Source: Prodigiosinella aquatilis
Lineage (GTDB): Bacteria; Pseudomonadota; Gammaproteobacteria; Enterobacterales; Enterobacteriaceae
NCBI GenBank assembly: GCA_030388725.1
Contig: CP128857.1
Span: forward strand, 1-64,000
Direction: 5' to 3'
DNA: 64,000 nucleotides
Of this stretch, positions 50,483-59,132 are shown piece by piece. The notes under the pieces were generated by a model that did not search any database, was not told the DNA's origin, and saw only the letters and a list, made by a program, of their open reading frames with translations. Position 1 is the first letter of the stretch; each line of letters begins with the position of its first letter. The position numbers and the translations under genes are program-made.

Positions 50483-51133
50483 TTAGCGCTCCGTCAGGCT
50501 GCGCAACATGTCACCATACAGTTGATAAACAACATGCGCGGAATGAACGATGGCTTCCTGATCATGTGGCTCGCTGACCTTATCCATTAGCGAGGCGAAA
50601 AACTTCAGATGTTCCTGATCCAGTGAACCGTGAGAACGCAGGTAGCTCATGGCGCTGGCCGGTAATTTCAGACCTTGCTCCAGTTGTTCGGCGACGCTGG
50701 TGGCGATATTGACGCTGGTTCCTTCCAGAACGTGTATCATGCCGAAAATACTCATCGGGTTACCGCGATTGATGCGGTCATAAAGAAAAGAAAGCATTAA
50801 TTCAATCGAGAGATGAGGATGACCGTGACGTACCGCTTGCGCATCCCCGCCACAGGCCTGGATATCATCCAGGATCCACTCCTGATGGCCGTACTCTTCG
50901 TCAATATATTCAGCGATGGCGCTGAGCACCCATTCATAACTCATGGGCAATCGGCTACCTGCCGCCATCAACAGCGGTACGGTATGACTGACGTGGTGAT
51001 AAGCCTGGGTCAGGAAAGCGATATACATTTCACGGGTGATATTGCCGTAACGACACGCTTCAATGACCGGGGCGGACATCATTTTCTGCTGCGATGAAGC
51101 CGTACTGGTTTGTAATTGTTGATAGAAACCCAT
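50483..51133 (-). CDS. Heme-oxygenase-like diiron (TenA/UndA-type) protein
   Basis: A 216-residue all-helical protein of the heme-oxygenase-like iron-dependent redox group. Candidate metal ligands sit in the expected order: Glu80 and His83 (DEEYGHQEW), Glu137 (HVLEGTS), His168, Asp172 and His175 (HGSLDQEH). Members of this superfamily include UndA, which makes terminal alkenes from fatty acids, and N-oxygenases. Substrate here is unknown; an acyl chain is plausible because of the adjacent acyl ligase. It is 3 bp from both neighbours in the operon. Confidence 0.78.
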   Translation of the reverse strand: MGFYQQLQTSTASSQQKMMSAPVIEACRYGNITREMYIAFLTQAYHHVSHTVPLLMAAGSRLPMSYEWVLSAIAEYIDEEYGHQEWILDDIQACGGDAQAVRHGHPHLSIELMLSFLYDRINRGNPMSIFGMIHVLEGTSVNIATSVAEQLEQGLKLPASAMSYLRSHGSLDQEHLKFFASLMDKVSEPHDQEAIVHSAHVVYQLYGDMLRSLTER

Positions 51134-51136
51134 GTC

Positions 51137-52564
51137 TTACTCCTGAATAGCACGTTGAATTTGCTCCTGAAACCGTAAATAAATAGCAGCACGACGCAGG
51201 CGGCCATTACTGGTCATCAAAGCAGAGTTGGATAAGTTGGTGACAATAAAATGGTGGATACGAGCATAATCCGGCAGTTTTTCATTTAGTGTATCGATTT
51301 GGGTTGAGAGATCTTTTTCTTTGCCGGGGACAGGATGTACCAGCGCCACATTGACGGGCAGGCCATCACCGAATACCACCAAATGGGAAATGGCGGAATA
51401 CAGCATGGCTTCAGTCTCGATCCATTCCGGTGAAAAATTGCGCCCGAATGCATTGATCTGTACATTTTTCAGACGTCCGTCAACATGCAGAAAACCAGCG
51501 TCATCCAGCCGGCCGAGATCACCAGTGGCAATGCTCTCCGGCACGGTATCACCGCCGAGATAACCCAGCATGGACGCGCCTTTTACCTGAATTTCATGTT
51601 GCGCGGAGAACGAGATTTCACAGTGAGGCAGCGGACGTCCGGTGCTGCCAGGCTGATCGTCACCGGGAATATTGAGAGAAACGACAGAACCACACTCGGA
51701 TAATCCGTAGCCTTCATAAACCGGAATGCCCTTTTGACGGGCTAGCAGTAGCAGGTCAGGAGCCACTTTGCCCCCACCTACGGCGACGAAACACAGTGAG
51801 GAAACACATTCCCGATTTTTGCCTGCCAGGCTGGTTAATAATCGTAGTAATTCGGGCACCAGTACCAGACTGTGAGGGCGCCACTGGCTCAATACCTGCG
51901 CCAGAACATCAATGGAGAACTGACTGGAACCCGTAAACCCCACCTGATGCAGTGGAAGAATGACACTTTCCGCACCTAGCAGCAGCGGAACGTACAACCC
52001 GGTGATATTTTCCAGCAAGGTGGCGAAAGGTAACAGTGTCAGGTGGCGATGAAGCGGAAGATGGTCAATACGCTCGGCCAGTGACTGACTGGTGCGTTCC
52101 ATTCCACGCAGGCTCAGACAGACGCCTTTGGGTTGACCCGTGGTGCCGGAGGTGTAGGTGATTTTAGCGGTGCCGGCCGGTACTGTCGGCACCTGCTGTG
52201 GTTGATATCGGTACAAGGGCAGTCTACCAATAGGTGTCGCTTCCCAGCCGGATCGTTCCGTACCAATCAGCGCGTCGGCACCGCTGTTTTCCAACAACCA
52301 TGTCTGCTGCTCCTGGCTGAAAAATAGCGGCATCGGAATGATGATAATTCCCGCCTTCAGGCAGGCTAAATCTACCAGTGCCCATTCGATGCTGTTATCC
52401 AGTTGCAGGGCGAGGCGGGTGATGCCTTGTTGCGTCAATAACTGCGCCAGATTATTAATTTTCTCATTCAACTGGCGGTAAGTGAGTTGCTGTTCGCCGT
52501 TATTTAATGCGATGCGTTCAGGGGACGTCGTGGCCCAGTGTTTAATTGCGGCAAAAAGCGTCAT
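51137..52564 (-). CDS. AMP-dependent acyl ligase (ANL family)
   Basis: A 475-residue adenylate-forming enzyme. Core motif A3 YTSGTTGQPKG (about 137-147), A5 YEGYGLSECG and A7 ATGDLGRLDDAGF are intact, so it should form an acyl-AMP. The A10 segment near the C-terminus reads TSNGRLRR: arginine 455 replaces the usual catalytic lysine. The start overlaps the upstream hemolysin-like gene by 23 bp. It probably activates a fatty or carboxylic acid for its operon neighbours. The arginine could weaken adenylation or reflect a divergent subfamily. Confidence 0.85.
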   Translation of the reverse strand: MTLFAAIKHWATTSPERIALNNGEQQLTYRQLNEKINNLAQLLTQQGITRLALQLDNSIEWALVDLACLKAGIIIIPMPLFFSQEQQTWLLENSGADALIGTERSGWEATPIGRLPLYRYQPQQVPTVPAGTAKITYTSGTTGQPKGVCLSLRGMERTSQSLAERIDHLPLHRHLTLLPFATLLENITGLYVPLLLGAESVILPLHQVGFTGSSQFSIDVLAQVLSQWRPHSLVLVPELLRLLTSLAGKNRECVSSLCFVAVGGGKVAPDLLLLARQKGIPVYEGYGLSECGSVVSLNIPGDDQPGSTGRPLPHCEISFSAQHEIQVKGASMLGYLGGDTVPESIATGDLGRLDDAGFLHVDGRLKNVQINAFGRNFSPEWIETEAMLYSAISHLVVFGDGLPVNVALVHPVPGKEKDLSTQIDTLNEKLPDYARIHHFIVTNLSNSALMTSNGRLRRAAIYLRFQEQIQRAIQE

Positions 52565-53198
52565 GTTTCAATTCCTGAGTGTTGAAGGGAAACGAGGGAA
52601 TCGAATCAAAAAGTGAAAGTAATAAACTGTTTTTACTTAACACTTCATGACCCTGGATCAGATCGCCCATCATGACTTGTGGATGCTGGGTGTAATAGCT
52701 GCCCCAGCAGGTTGCATCATCCAATTGCTCTGGTCTGGCCTCCATCAGTTCAATCGGAGACAGACTCAGGCGTGAAAAGATATTGCGCAACTTTCGGGTG
52801 CCGGTGAACGCGATGTGCCGAAAGTGGCTTTGGTTTAATACCAGGCACAGCGCCGCAAACATGATACGGGCATTACTGCTGCCATTAATGGTGGCGAAAT
52901 TGCCGATTTCCACCAATCCGCTGCGGTAAATCTCTATGCCTTTTTGCTGGTGCGCGACGTCTTCGATTGGTGCATCCAGATAGCTCTCCAGGTAAAGTTT
53001 CCCTTCTGTGGCCGGCTTAATGCCACAAGCAGCCACCAGCGTGCCGTCCGCCTGGGTCATCCCCAGCAGATAGGGCAGAAAGTGAGGGATCACCGCATTG
53101 AACTCCCGTTGATATTCATGCTGGATGAATTTACGACAGGTTTCCTGACGAGTAGCGTTGTCAGCCCAGAATAAATGGTACGGTGCGTTAACGGTCAT
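52542..53198 (-). CDS. Thermostable hemolysin family protein, GNAT/LuxI-like
   Basis: A 218-residue protein with the hallmarks of the thermostable (delta-VPH) hemolysin family: YLESYLD (about 69-75), LVEIGNFATINGSSNARIMF (95-114), FTGTRKLRNIFSRLSLSP (131-148) and CWGSYYTQHPQVMMGDL. The VEIGNFA strand and overall pattern resemble GNAT acyltransferases and LuxI-type autoinducer synthases, so acyl transfer is more plausible than pore formation. That is inference. The ATG at 53198 was chosen; in-frame extension to 53237 exists. It heads the five-gene operon. Confidence 0.8.
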   Translation of the reverse strand: MTVNAPYHLFWADNATRQETCRKFIQHEYQREFNAVIPHFLPYLLGMTQADGTLVAACGIKPATEGKLYLESYLDAPIEDVAHQQKGIEIYRSGLVEIGNFATINGSSNARIMFAALCLVLNQSHFRHIAFTGTRKLRNIFSRLSLSPIELMEARPEQLDDATCWGSYYTQHPQVMMGDLIQGHEVLSKNSLLLSLFDSIPSFPFNTQELKHDAFCRN

Positions 53199-53323
53199 AG
53201 AGCATCTCTCTGAATGTGATAGCTGCATGCTAGCCACATACCATTAAGAGAGACTTAAGAAGAATGGAAAGTAACCATTTATTGTGTGGTTGATAATTAT
53301 TTGTTGATAAAAGGTGAAAACCG

Positions 53324-53760
53324 GATCGTTTGGGTACGCCGGAAACGTTTGTTTGTGTCTTTGAATGCGGGGCGTTCTCTGCGGCATCCAAACGTTTGGG
53401 GATTAGCCAACCAGTAATCTCTAAAGTCGTCATGCAGCTTGAACGGCAGCTTGCAGCAACCTTATTGCTGCGCTCTACCCGCGGACTGACGCCAACCGAA
53501 ACGGGACAGCAGTTCTATGAACATATTGCGCCAGCCATCAATATGATCCGGGAGGCGGAAGACCGCGCGCGTCATGACGCGCAGTTGTCCGGATGTTTAC
53601 GCATTTGCGCGCTGGTGACGTTTGCCCGATTGCATATCATGACGCGTTTGCATGAGTTTATGTCTGCGCACCCACACTTTAAGGTGGACATGATTTTGGG
53701 TGATCATCCAGTAGACCTGATTGCCGAAGGCATTGACGTTTCGCTGCGCCACGGTTCATG
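53324..53760 (+). pseudogene. LysR-family regulator, truncated
   Basis: The frame encodes an N-terminal LysR winged HTH (AFSAASKRLGISQPVISKVV, then LLLRSTRGLTPTETG) and the first part of the ligand domain, stopping in homology at about IDVSLRHGS (near 53760) where LysR proteins of 290-300 residues should continue for another 150. The sequence after that is unrelated, although the frame runs to 54019. At the 5' end a TGA at 53315 precedes the frame without an ATG; only a TTG at 53330 is available. It is divergent from the hemolysin-like operon and was probably its regulator. Confidence 0.8.
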
Positions 53761-53775
53761 TGTTAGAAATGGGAA

Positions 53776-53796
53776 AAGGGCCAGAAACCGGCCCGG
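53776..53796 (-). terminator. Terminator-like hairpin beyond the phosphatase gene
   Basis: On the minus strand the stem GGGCC/GGCCC with a 7-nt loop is followed by TTTTCCC. It lies 180 bp beyond the phosphatase stop. A second perfect hairpin, CCGCGCCA-TCAC-TGGCGCGG, is at 53876-53895. The segment between them is unassigned. Confidence 0.55.
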
Positions 53797-53975
53797 AGCT
53801 TCATGGCAAAGTGTGTATCGCGGCGATAATGAGGAGCGCGTAAAGACGCGGCAAGTACTTCCTTGTAAGCTCAAGCCGCGCCATCACTGGCGCGGATGCT
53901 TTACACTTCTCTCCTATTATCACCGTTTTGACGCCGTACATAGGTTTATCAATGGTCTGAAGGGCTGGTTTCCGG

Positions 53976-55250
53976 TTACATCGTGTAATGCACAGCAAGT
54001 AGCGCGGTGGGATCGATAGATGCGTTGATGCGCTTGATAGTCGCAAGATACGGACACAGCGTGCCGACGTCCGTCAGGTGACAACCCGGCATCTGGAATT
54101 CGGTACGCAGCGGTGGGTGAGCGTTATCCAGTGGTGTCAGTGAGCGAATCTGATCCAGTGACTGCGCCTGGAAATAGATGCGCAGGAAACGCTGTCCGGA
54201 CTGATTATTGCGCCAGCGTTCAAAAATCAGGCTGCCAGCGGGTGGAATGTTACCACGCGGATAGTTGGCCATTTTCCAGGTAAATCCCAGCATGGTACGC
54301 AGTTTGGCGATATTGGTATCATGGGCTACATATAGCAGCCAGGCCGCTTGTGGCGGTTCGCCGGTTTGCTTACCCGGTTCAAGCGCCAGGGCAATCTGGT
54401 TCATTAATGTCGATCCGCCGCGGCGCGCCACGTAAGGCAGATCATTGGTGAAATCGTAATTGGTGGTCAGTAACGGCATCAGGGCACCAACATCTGCGGC
54501 GTTATGTACGTTGCCGAAAGCAACCTGACTCAGCGGCATATTGTTGCTGTAGGCCAGACGAATGGTTTCCGCCATATTGGCTAATACGTCGGGGCCACGC
54601 AGCGCGATGTTGCCCTTTTTATTTTCATGGAGTTTCCACGGCGTAGTAAATGCCGGGCAGGGCTTATCCGGCAGACATAGCGCTTGTTGCAGGCGATCAA
54701 CCTCCGGTTTCAGTGCGGATTGAATCTGTTCCGCCGTTTTGCCGTCCATCGTTTTCATCAGATCGGCACGTACTTTGGCCGGATCAACACTCAGCCCCGC
54801 TTTTTCCGCATGAAACAGCGTGTCCTGTTTTTCACTGGTTGTGGCATGAATCATGACGCCACAGCCCGGAAATACACCATCCATCAGCGCATGCGCGGTT
54901 TCCTGTGTGCGCTGTAATGGGCTGGACCAGACAAAGACTTCTCCCGGTGATGGACACCCTGGTTTGAGTAATCCATGCTGGCGTAGATAATTCCCTTCGT
55001 ATTGACCTTTCAGTACCGCAGCGGCGTAGCCGTGCCCTGTCAGTTCGCCAAAGGGGGTCAGCCAGGTGGGCCATTTACGTCCAGTGCCTTCCTGAATGGC
55101 TTTGGCGTTGCCCTCTGTCGGCGGCCTGACACCATGGCGGCTGACCTCAACGACTTTTTCCAATGTCCATGGTGACGACTCAGCCTGTGCGGCCACAAAA
55201 GGCAAAGAAGCCAGCAATATTCCTGCTAATGCCCTGCACTTGAATGTCAT
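53976..55250 (-). CDS. Periplasmic histidine acid phosphatase (AppA-type phytase)
   Basis: A 424-residue secreted phosphatase. A signal peptide (residues 1-23, ending AAQA) is followed by the catalytic RHGVRPP (38-44) and, near residue 320, the proton donor motif VAHDTN. Substrates in the family are phytate, glucose 1-phosphate and similar monoesters; the length and several cysteines fit AppA (432 residues). The ATG at 55250 follows AGGAC; an upstream in-frame start at 55316 lacks homology. In plant-associated bacteria phytate degradation would supply phosphate. Confidence 0.9.
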   Translation of the reverse strand: MTFKCRALAGILLASLPFVAAQAESSPWTLEKVVEVSRHGVRPPTEGNAKAIQEGTGRKWPTWLTPFGELTGHGYAAAVLKGQYEGNYLRQHGLLKPGCPSPGEVFVWSSPLQRTQETAHALMDGVFPGCGVMIHATTSEKQDTLFHAEKAGLSVDPAKVRADLMKTMDGKTAEQIQSALKPEVDRLQQALCLPDKPCPAFTTPWKLHENKKGNIALRGPDVLANMAETIRLAYSNNMPLSQVAFGNVHNAADVGALMPLLTTNYDFTNDLPYVARRGGSTLMNQIALALEPGKQTGEPPQAAWLLYVAHDTNIAKLRTMLGFTWKMANYPRGNIPPAGSLIFERWRNNQSGQRFLRIYFQAQSLDQIRSLTPLDNAHPPLRTEFQMPGCHLTDVGTLCPYLATIKRINASIDPTALLAVHYTM

Positions 55251-55296
55251 GATTTGTCCTCGGATGCTGATGCGTGCGCATAGGGTGAGAAACGCT

Positions 55297-55365
55297 ACGC
55301 CATGCATGATGAACAAAGAATAGATTTTCTGTTACTAGTTGAATAAAGGTTTGTTTCCCAGGTAA
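55297..55365 (+). repeat. 69-bp imperfect direct repeat, copy A
   Basis: This segment upstream of the phosphatase gene aligns without gaps to 59133-59201, with about 57 of 69 bases identical by eye. Both copies read in the same direction and flank scsABC. Confidence 0.75.
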
Positions 55366-55538
55366 TCCCGGTTTTTTTTAAAATCAGGCGTTGCGCGTTT
55401 ATCTATTATTTCTCTGTTTTTGATGCCGGCAGTCATTCCCGCATGGATGAAATGTAAAACAGATCCTTACACTATGTCTTCTTGTAATTTGATTATGTTC
55501 CTTTACGATACATCTGGTCTGTAGTAAGAGATATCGCT

Positions 55539-55904
55539 ATGCATAAACGTCATCAGATCGGAAAAGGTTTTCTTGTGCTGGCCGGTATCATCCTCCTCGC
55601 CTGCATGGCGCAGCGTATTGCTAACCAGCATTCTTTGTACCTTAGCCATGCGCATGAGATGGTGACGCTTGCAGACCAGTCAGACAAGATAGCGCCCGTT
55701 TCCCCCTGTCAGTTGAGCGCTCATTCACTGCTGATGACACAACCACTCTTTTTTGAGAGTCCGCTCCTTTTTTTGGGAAGTTTGCTGGCTTTCCTCGCTT
55801 TTTTCATCCAGCCAATAAAACAACTAACCTCTTATCCACCGGAGCGTGAACATCCGCCACCGGTTTTGCGAATACACCTTAAAAATTGCGTTTTCCGTGA
55901 ATGA
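55539..55904 (+). CDS. scsA: Suppressor of copper sensitivity protein ScsA
   Basis: A 121-residue membrane protein with an N-terminal span (about 10-27) and a second one near residues 67-90. Assignment rests on the position directly upstream of scsB and on length and topology like Salmonella ScsA (about 120 residues). ScsA has been linked to copper and peroxide tolerance, but its chemistry is not settled. It lies 47 bp before scsB. Confidence 0.72.
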   Translation: MHKRHQIGKGFLVLAGIILLACMAQRIANQHSLYLSHAHEMVTLADQSDKIAPVSPCQLSAHSLLMTQPLFFESPLLFLGSLLAFLAFFIQPIKQLTSYPPEREHPPPVLRIHLKNCVFRE

Positions 55905-55951
55905 CAGACCGTTTCTGACGGTTCTGAACTACTCATTTACGGAGATTAATT

Positions 55952-57976
55952 ATGTACATTTTTATCAGGAGATTTTTTCTCCTGTTGTTGTTCAGCATAT
56001 CCGCTGCGCAGGCGGCGGATACCGGCTGGTTACAAGATGCGCAGAACAGCCATGCGCAGGTACGCGTTCGCGCTGATACGTCAAAGAGCGACCTACGTGT
56101 TTTGCTTGACGTCAGACTGGCGCCTGGTTGGAAAACCTACTGGCGATCCCCTGGTGATGGTGGTGTGGCGCCAAAAATCAGCTGGCAGGATCACCTTACT
56201 GCCAAATGGTTCTGGCCGGTTCCGACGCGTTCCGATATTTCAGGGTTAACGACTCAGGGATACCATGACCACGTTACTATCCCGATGGTCATGACGGAGA
56301 AAAATCTCACCGTTCTTGCGGGTACACTGACGCTTCCAACATGCAGTAACGTCTGTATTCTGACTGACTATCCATTCCGCCTTGACTTGTCTTTGCCGAA
56401 TGATAAGTCGTTTGATGATGATTTTACTCGCGCGATGGGCCGGGTTCCCAGCCAAAGTGGCATGATGAGTGATGTGAAAGCGTCCTATACCAATGGGAAG
56501 CTGCTCATTACGGCGGAAAACCCTCGCGGATGGAAAGCCCCGGAAGTGTTTCTGGATTCCCTAAGCGATGCCAGCCTGGGCAAACCGGTGACCGATATTA
56601 ACGGACATCACCTGAAGGTGACGGTTCCGGTGACTGATGCGTGGGGTGACACACCACCTGATCTGACCGGACAAAGCCTGTCACTGGTCATTGCCGATCA
56701 GGGTATGGCGCAGCACAGTAAAACCTTAATCGCTCGAGCGCAGATGGGGAATGTACTGCCTTTCTGGAACATTCTACTCATGGCGCTTGCCGGTGGGTTG
56801 ATCCTGAATCTGATGCCTTGTGTGCTGCCGGTGCTGGGTATGAAACTCGGCTCGGTACTGCATGCGGATAACCGTGTACGAGGCAATATACGTATCAGGT
56901 TTCTCTCCACTGCCGCCGGAATCATGGTCTCATTTATGGCGTTGGCGCTACTGATGACCTCGTTACGTTTAAGTCACTCGGTTATCGGATGGGGCCTACA
57001 GTTTCAAAGTCCGTGGTTTATTGCCTTCATGGTGCTCATTACTTTCCTCTTTAGCCTAAACTTGTTTGATGTTTTTTATTTCGCCCTGCCTTCTGCCTTA
57101 AATAGCCGTTTGGCCACAGTTGGTGGACGCGGCATCGCCGGTAACTTCTGTGAGGGGGTTTTTGCAACACTGCTCGCCACGCCTTGTTCGGCGCCATTTT
57201 TGGGAACGGCGGTAGCGTTTGCACTCGCAGCTCCCTTGACGCAGCTGTGGGTCGTGTTTTTGGCGCTGGGGCTCGGAATGAGTTTCCCCTGGTTGCTGGT
57301 GGCATTGTGGCCGGCAATGGCGATGTGGCTACCCGGACCAGGACGCTGGATGAACGGGTTACGCATCGGTCTTGGCCTTATGATGTTCGGTTCATGCTTG
57401 TGGTTGCTGAGTTTGATAAATGTCTATGTCGGCACTGACATCGTCATTATGATTGCGGTATTTATGGTGTTACTTACCGCGATCCTTATCGGCAAGAAAA
57501 CCCAAAACTATGCCCGGATGTTTTACATCGCGTTGCTTCTTGTGATGTTTGTGAGTGGTTATCTGACCAAATCACTTATCGTTTCCGGTTCAGGTGTATC
57601 CCAAAAAGAGGCCAGGGAAAAAATTGCCTGGCAACCGTTGAGTGAAGAGGCAATTAATCAGGCGCTGATGAATCATAAGCGTGTGTTTATCGATGTCACC
57701 GCTGACTGGTGTATCACCTGTAAAGTTAATGAACTCCGGGTGCTGGATCGTGAAGATGTCCGTCAGGCTCTGCAACAGGATGACGTAGTGGCTCTTCGTG
57801 GAGACTGGACAAAACCTGCTAAAGAAATCACCGACTTTCTCAAACGTCGCGGAAGAGTAGCGGTACCTTTCAACCAGATTTACGGTCCGGGTAAACCGGA
57901 CGGTGTTGTGCTACCACCTCTTCTCGACAGTGAAAATTTATTAAAAACGCTGAATGCGGCTAAAGGAACACGTTAA
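55952..57976 (+). CDS. scsB: Membrane electron transporter ScsB (DsbD-like)
   Basis: A 674-residue DsbD/CcdA-superfamily protein. A signal peptide (residues 1-21) precedes a periplasmic alpha domain with cysteines in TCSNVCILTDYP, then an eight-span beta domain with the two redox cysteines in NLMPCVLPVLG and ATPCSAPFLG, and a C-terminal thioredoxin-like gamma domain with WCITC (about 586-590). It passes electrons from cytoplasmic thioredoxin to ScsC. Its stop overlaps the scsC start. Confidence 0.92.
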   Translation: MYIFIRRFFLLLLFSISAAQAADTGWLQDAQNSHAQVRVRADTSKSDLRVLLDVRLAPGWKTYWRSPGDGGVAPKISWQDHLTAKWFWPVPTRSDISGLTTQGYHDHVTIPMVMTEKNLTVLAGTLTLPTCSNVCILTDYPFRLDLSLPNDKSFDDDFTRAMGRVPSQSGMMSDVKASYTNGKLLITAENPRGWKAPEVFLDSLSDASLGKPVTDINGHHLKVTVPVTDAWGDTPPDLTGQSLSLVIADQGMAQHSKTLIARAQMGNVLPFWNILLMALAGGLILNLMPCVLPVLGMKLGSVLHADNRVRGNIRIRFLSTAAGIMVSFMALALLMTSLRLSHSVIGWGLQFQSPWFIAFMVLITFLFSLNLFDVFYFALPSALNSRLATVGGRGIAGNFCEGVFATLLATPCSAPFLGTAVAFALAAPLTQLWVVFLALGLGMSFPWLLVALWPAMAMWLPGPGRWMNGLRIGLGLMMFGSCLWLLSLINVYVGTDIVIMIAVFMVLLTAILIGKKTQNYARMFYIALLLVMFVSGYLTKSLIVSGSGVSQKEAREKIAWQPLSEEAINQALMNHKRVFIDVTADWCITCKVNELRVLDREDVRQALQQDDVVALRGDWTKPAKEITDFLKRRGRVAVPFNQIYGPGKPDGVVLPPLLDSENLLKTLNAAKGTR

Positions 57977-58698
57977 TGAAAAAACTCGCTATTGCTTTAA
58001 TGCTGATCTCTACCCCTCTCTGGGCTGCGCCACCTTTTACGCCAGCACAGGAAGCCAGAATCAAAGTGCTAATCAAAGAAACCCTGATAGAGAACCCGAG
58101 CATCTTGGCGCAGGCAGCTGACGCCTATAACCAGCAGGCTGAGCAACAACAACAGAACGAAGTGAAGCAGATTATCAGCCAGAATAAAGATGCTCTCTAC
58201 AATGATTCTGGCTCTCCACATATTGGCGCCAGCAAACCCAAACTGACACTGGTGCTATTTACTGATTATAACTGCCCGTACTGCAAGCAGTTCGATCCGT
58301 ATATGGAGAAGATTATAAAGGCGCATCCGGAGGTGGAAGTGGTGTTTAAATTTTTGCCGTTTCGTGCCGCAAGTTCGCTTACCTCGGCCAGGGATGCGCT
58401 TACCGTATGGGAGACACAGCCGGATCGCTTCCTTGCCTTTAACGACCGCTTAATGGCCAAAAAGGGTTATCATGATGACGCCAGTATTAAAGCTGCCGAG
58501 AAGACTGTGGGCGTGACGGTCAATGAACCAAGCAAAAGAAGTCTGGAAACCATCAAAACGAATCTCGCCCTGGCCAATAAACTGAGGATTCAGGGAACAC
58601 CGGCAATATTGATTGGCGACACTATGCTGTCAGGTTACGTTCCTTATGATCAGTTTGAGAAAATGGTAGAAACAGAATTAGCAAAAGTAGAAAAGTAA
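57976..58698 (+). CDS. scsC: Periplasmic thiol isomerase/oxidoreductase ScsC
   Basis: A 240-residue DsbA/DsbG-like protein. A signal peptide (residues 1-18) is followed by an N-terminal helical extension (FTPAQEARIKVLIKETLIEN) of the kind that trimerises Proteus mirabilis ScsC, then a thioredoxin fold with CPYC at 100-103 and the cis-proline GTPAI. With that extension, disulfide isomerase or reductase activity is likelier than simple oxidation. It ends the operon: scsD, present in Salmonella, is missing. Confidence 0.9.
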   Translation: MKKLAIALMLISTPLWAAPPFTPAQEARIKVLIKETLIENPSILAQAADAYNQQAEQQQQNEVKQIISQNKDALYNDSGSPHIGASKPKLTLVLFTDYNCPYCKQFDPYMEKIIKAHPEVEVVFKFLPFRAASSLTSARDALTVWETQPDRFLAFNDRLMAKKGYHDDASIKAAEKTVGVTVNEPSKRSLETIKTNLALANKLRIQGTPAILIGDTMLSGYVPYDQFEKMVETELAKVEK

Positions 58699-58708
58699 GT
58701 TATTACAT

Positions 58709-58727
58709 GCGGGCCGATAAGGCCCGC
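58709..58727 (+). terminator. Hairpin after scsC
   Basis: A perfect stem GCGGGCC/GGCCCGC with loop GATAA lies 10 bp after the scsC stop. No T-run follows directly; the T-rich tract is only at about 58737-58744, so termination may be partial. Confidence 0.6.
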
Positions 58728-58953
58728 TTCACCGCAGTTTTTTATTATCTGGGCTGGAATCGGCGATGGCCTGGCAGAAGTGAGCCTCATTTCGCGAGTA
58801 CAAAACGAACCTGAGAGCCTACGATTACCGATATTTAGTTTGTTAACACTGATGTAAATGACTGGGTTTGGTATTGGAATGTTGTGTGCTACTCATAGTA
58901 TGACATGCTCAAAAGCAGAATGTGAGCTGTCCCTGAAACTATTTTCACCTAAA

Positions 58954-59131
58954 TTATGCCGCTATTTTATAGTTCACTGAGTTTTCCATTACCGCATTGT
59001 CATAACCGCTGCCTTCCCCGTTCATCGAACAGCGTAAACTGTTATCTTTCGGTGCGTCGCAATACTGATGATTTGCATATTGACTTCTTCTGTCCGAATG
59101 GACGATGACCTGCACATGTTCTGAGGAAAGT
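58954..59131 (-). mobile_element. IS3-family transposase remnant
   Basis: The minus-strand frame encodes VQVIVHSDRRSQYANHQY and SGYDNAVMENS, which match the DDE core of IS3-family transposases (HSDRGSQY and WDNAxxES). Only the second and third acidic regions remain; the N-terminal part, orfA and terminal repeats were not found, and HSDR-R is a non-conserved change. The neighbouring repeat copy B lies directly against it. The rest of 58728-59419 has nothing else I can support. Confidence 0.78.
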
Positions 59132-59132
59132 G

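Noticed and set aside
53761..54019. Continuation of the LysR frame to 229 codons
   Set aside because: After about 53760 the translation has no LysR character and overlaps the end of the phosphatase gene; it is readthrough of a truncated gene.
53801..54046. 81-codon minus-strand frame at the end of the phosphatase gene
   Set aside because: It overlaps the phosphatase C-terminus in another frame; only its short hydrophobic tail was kept as a low-interest observation.
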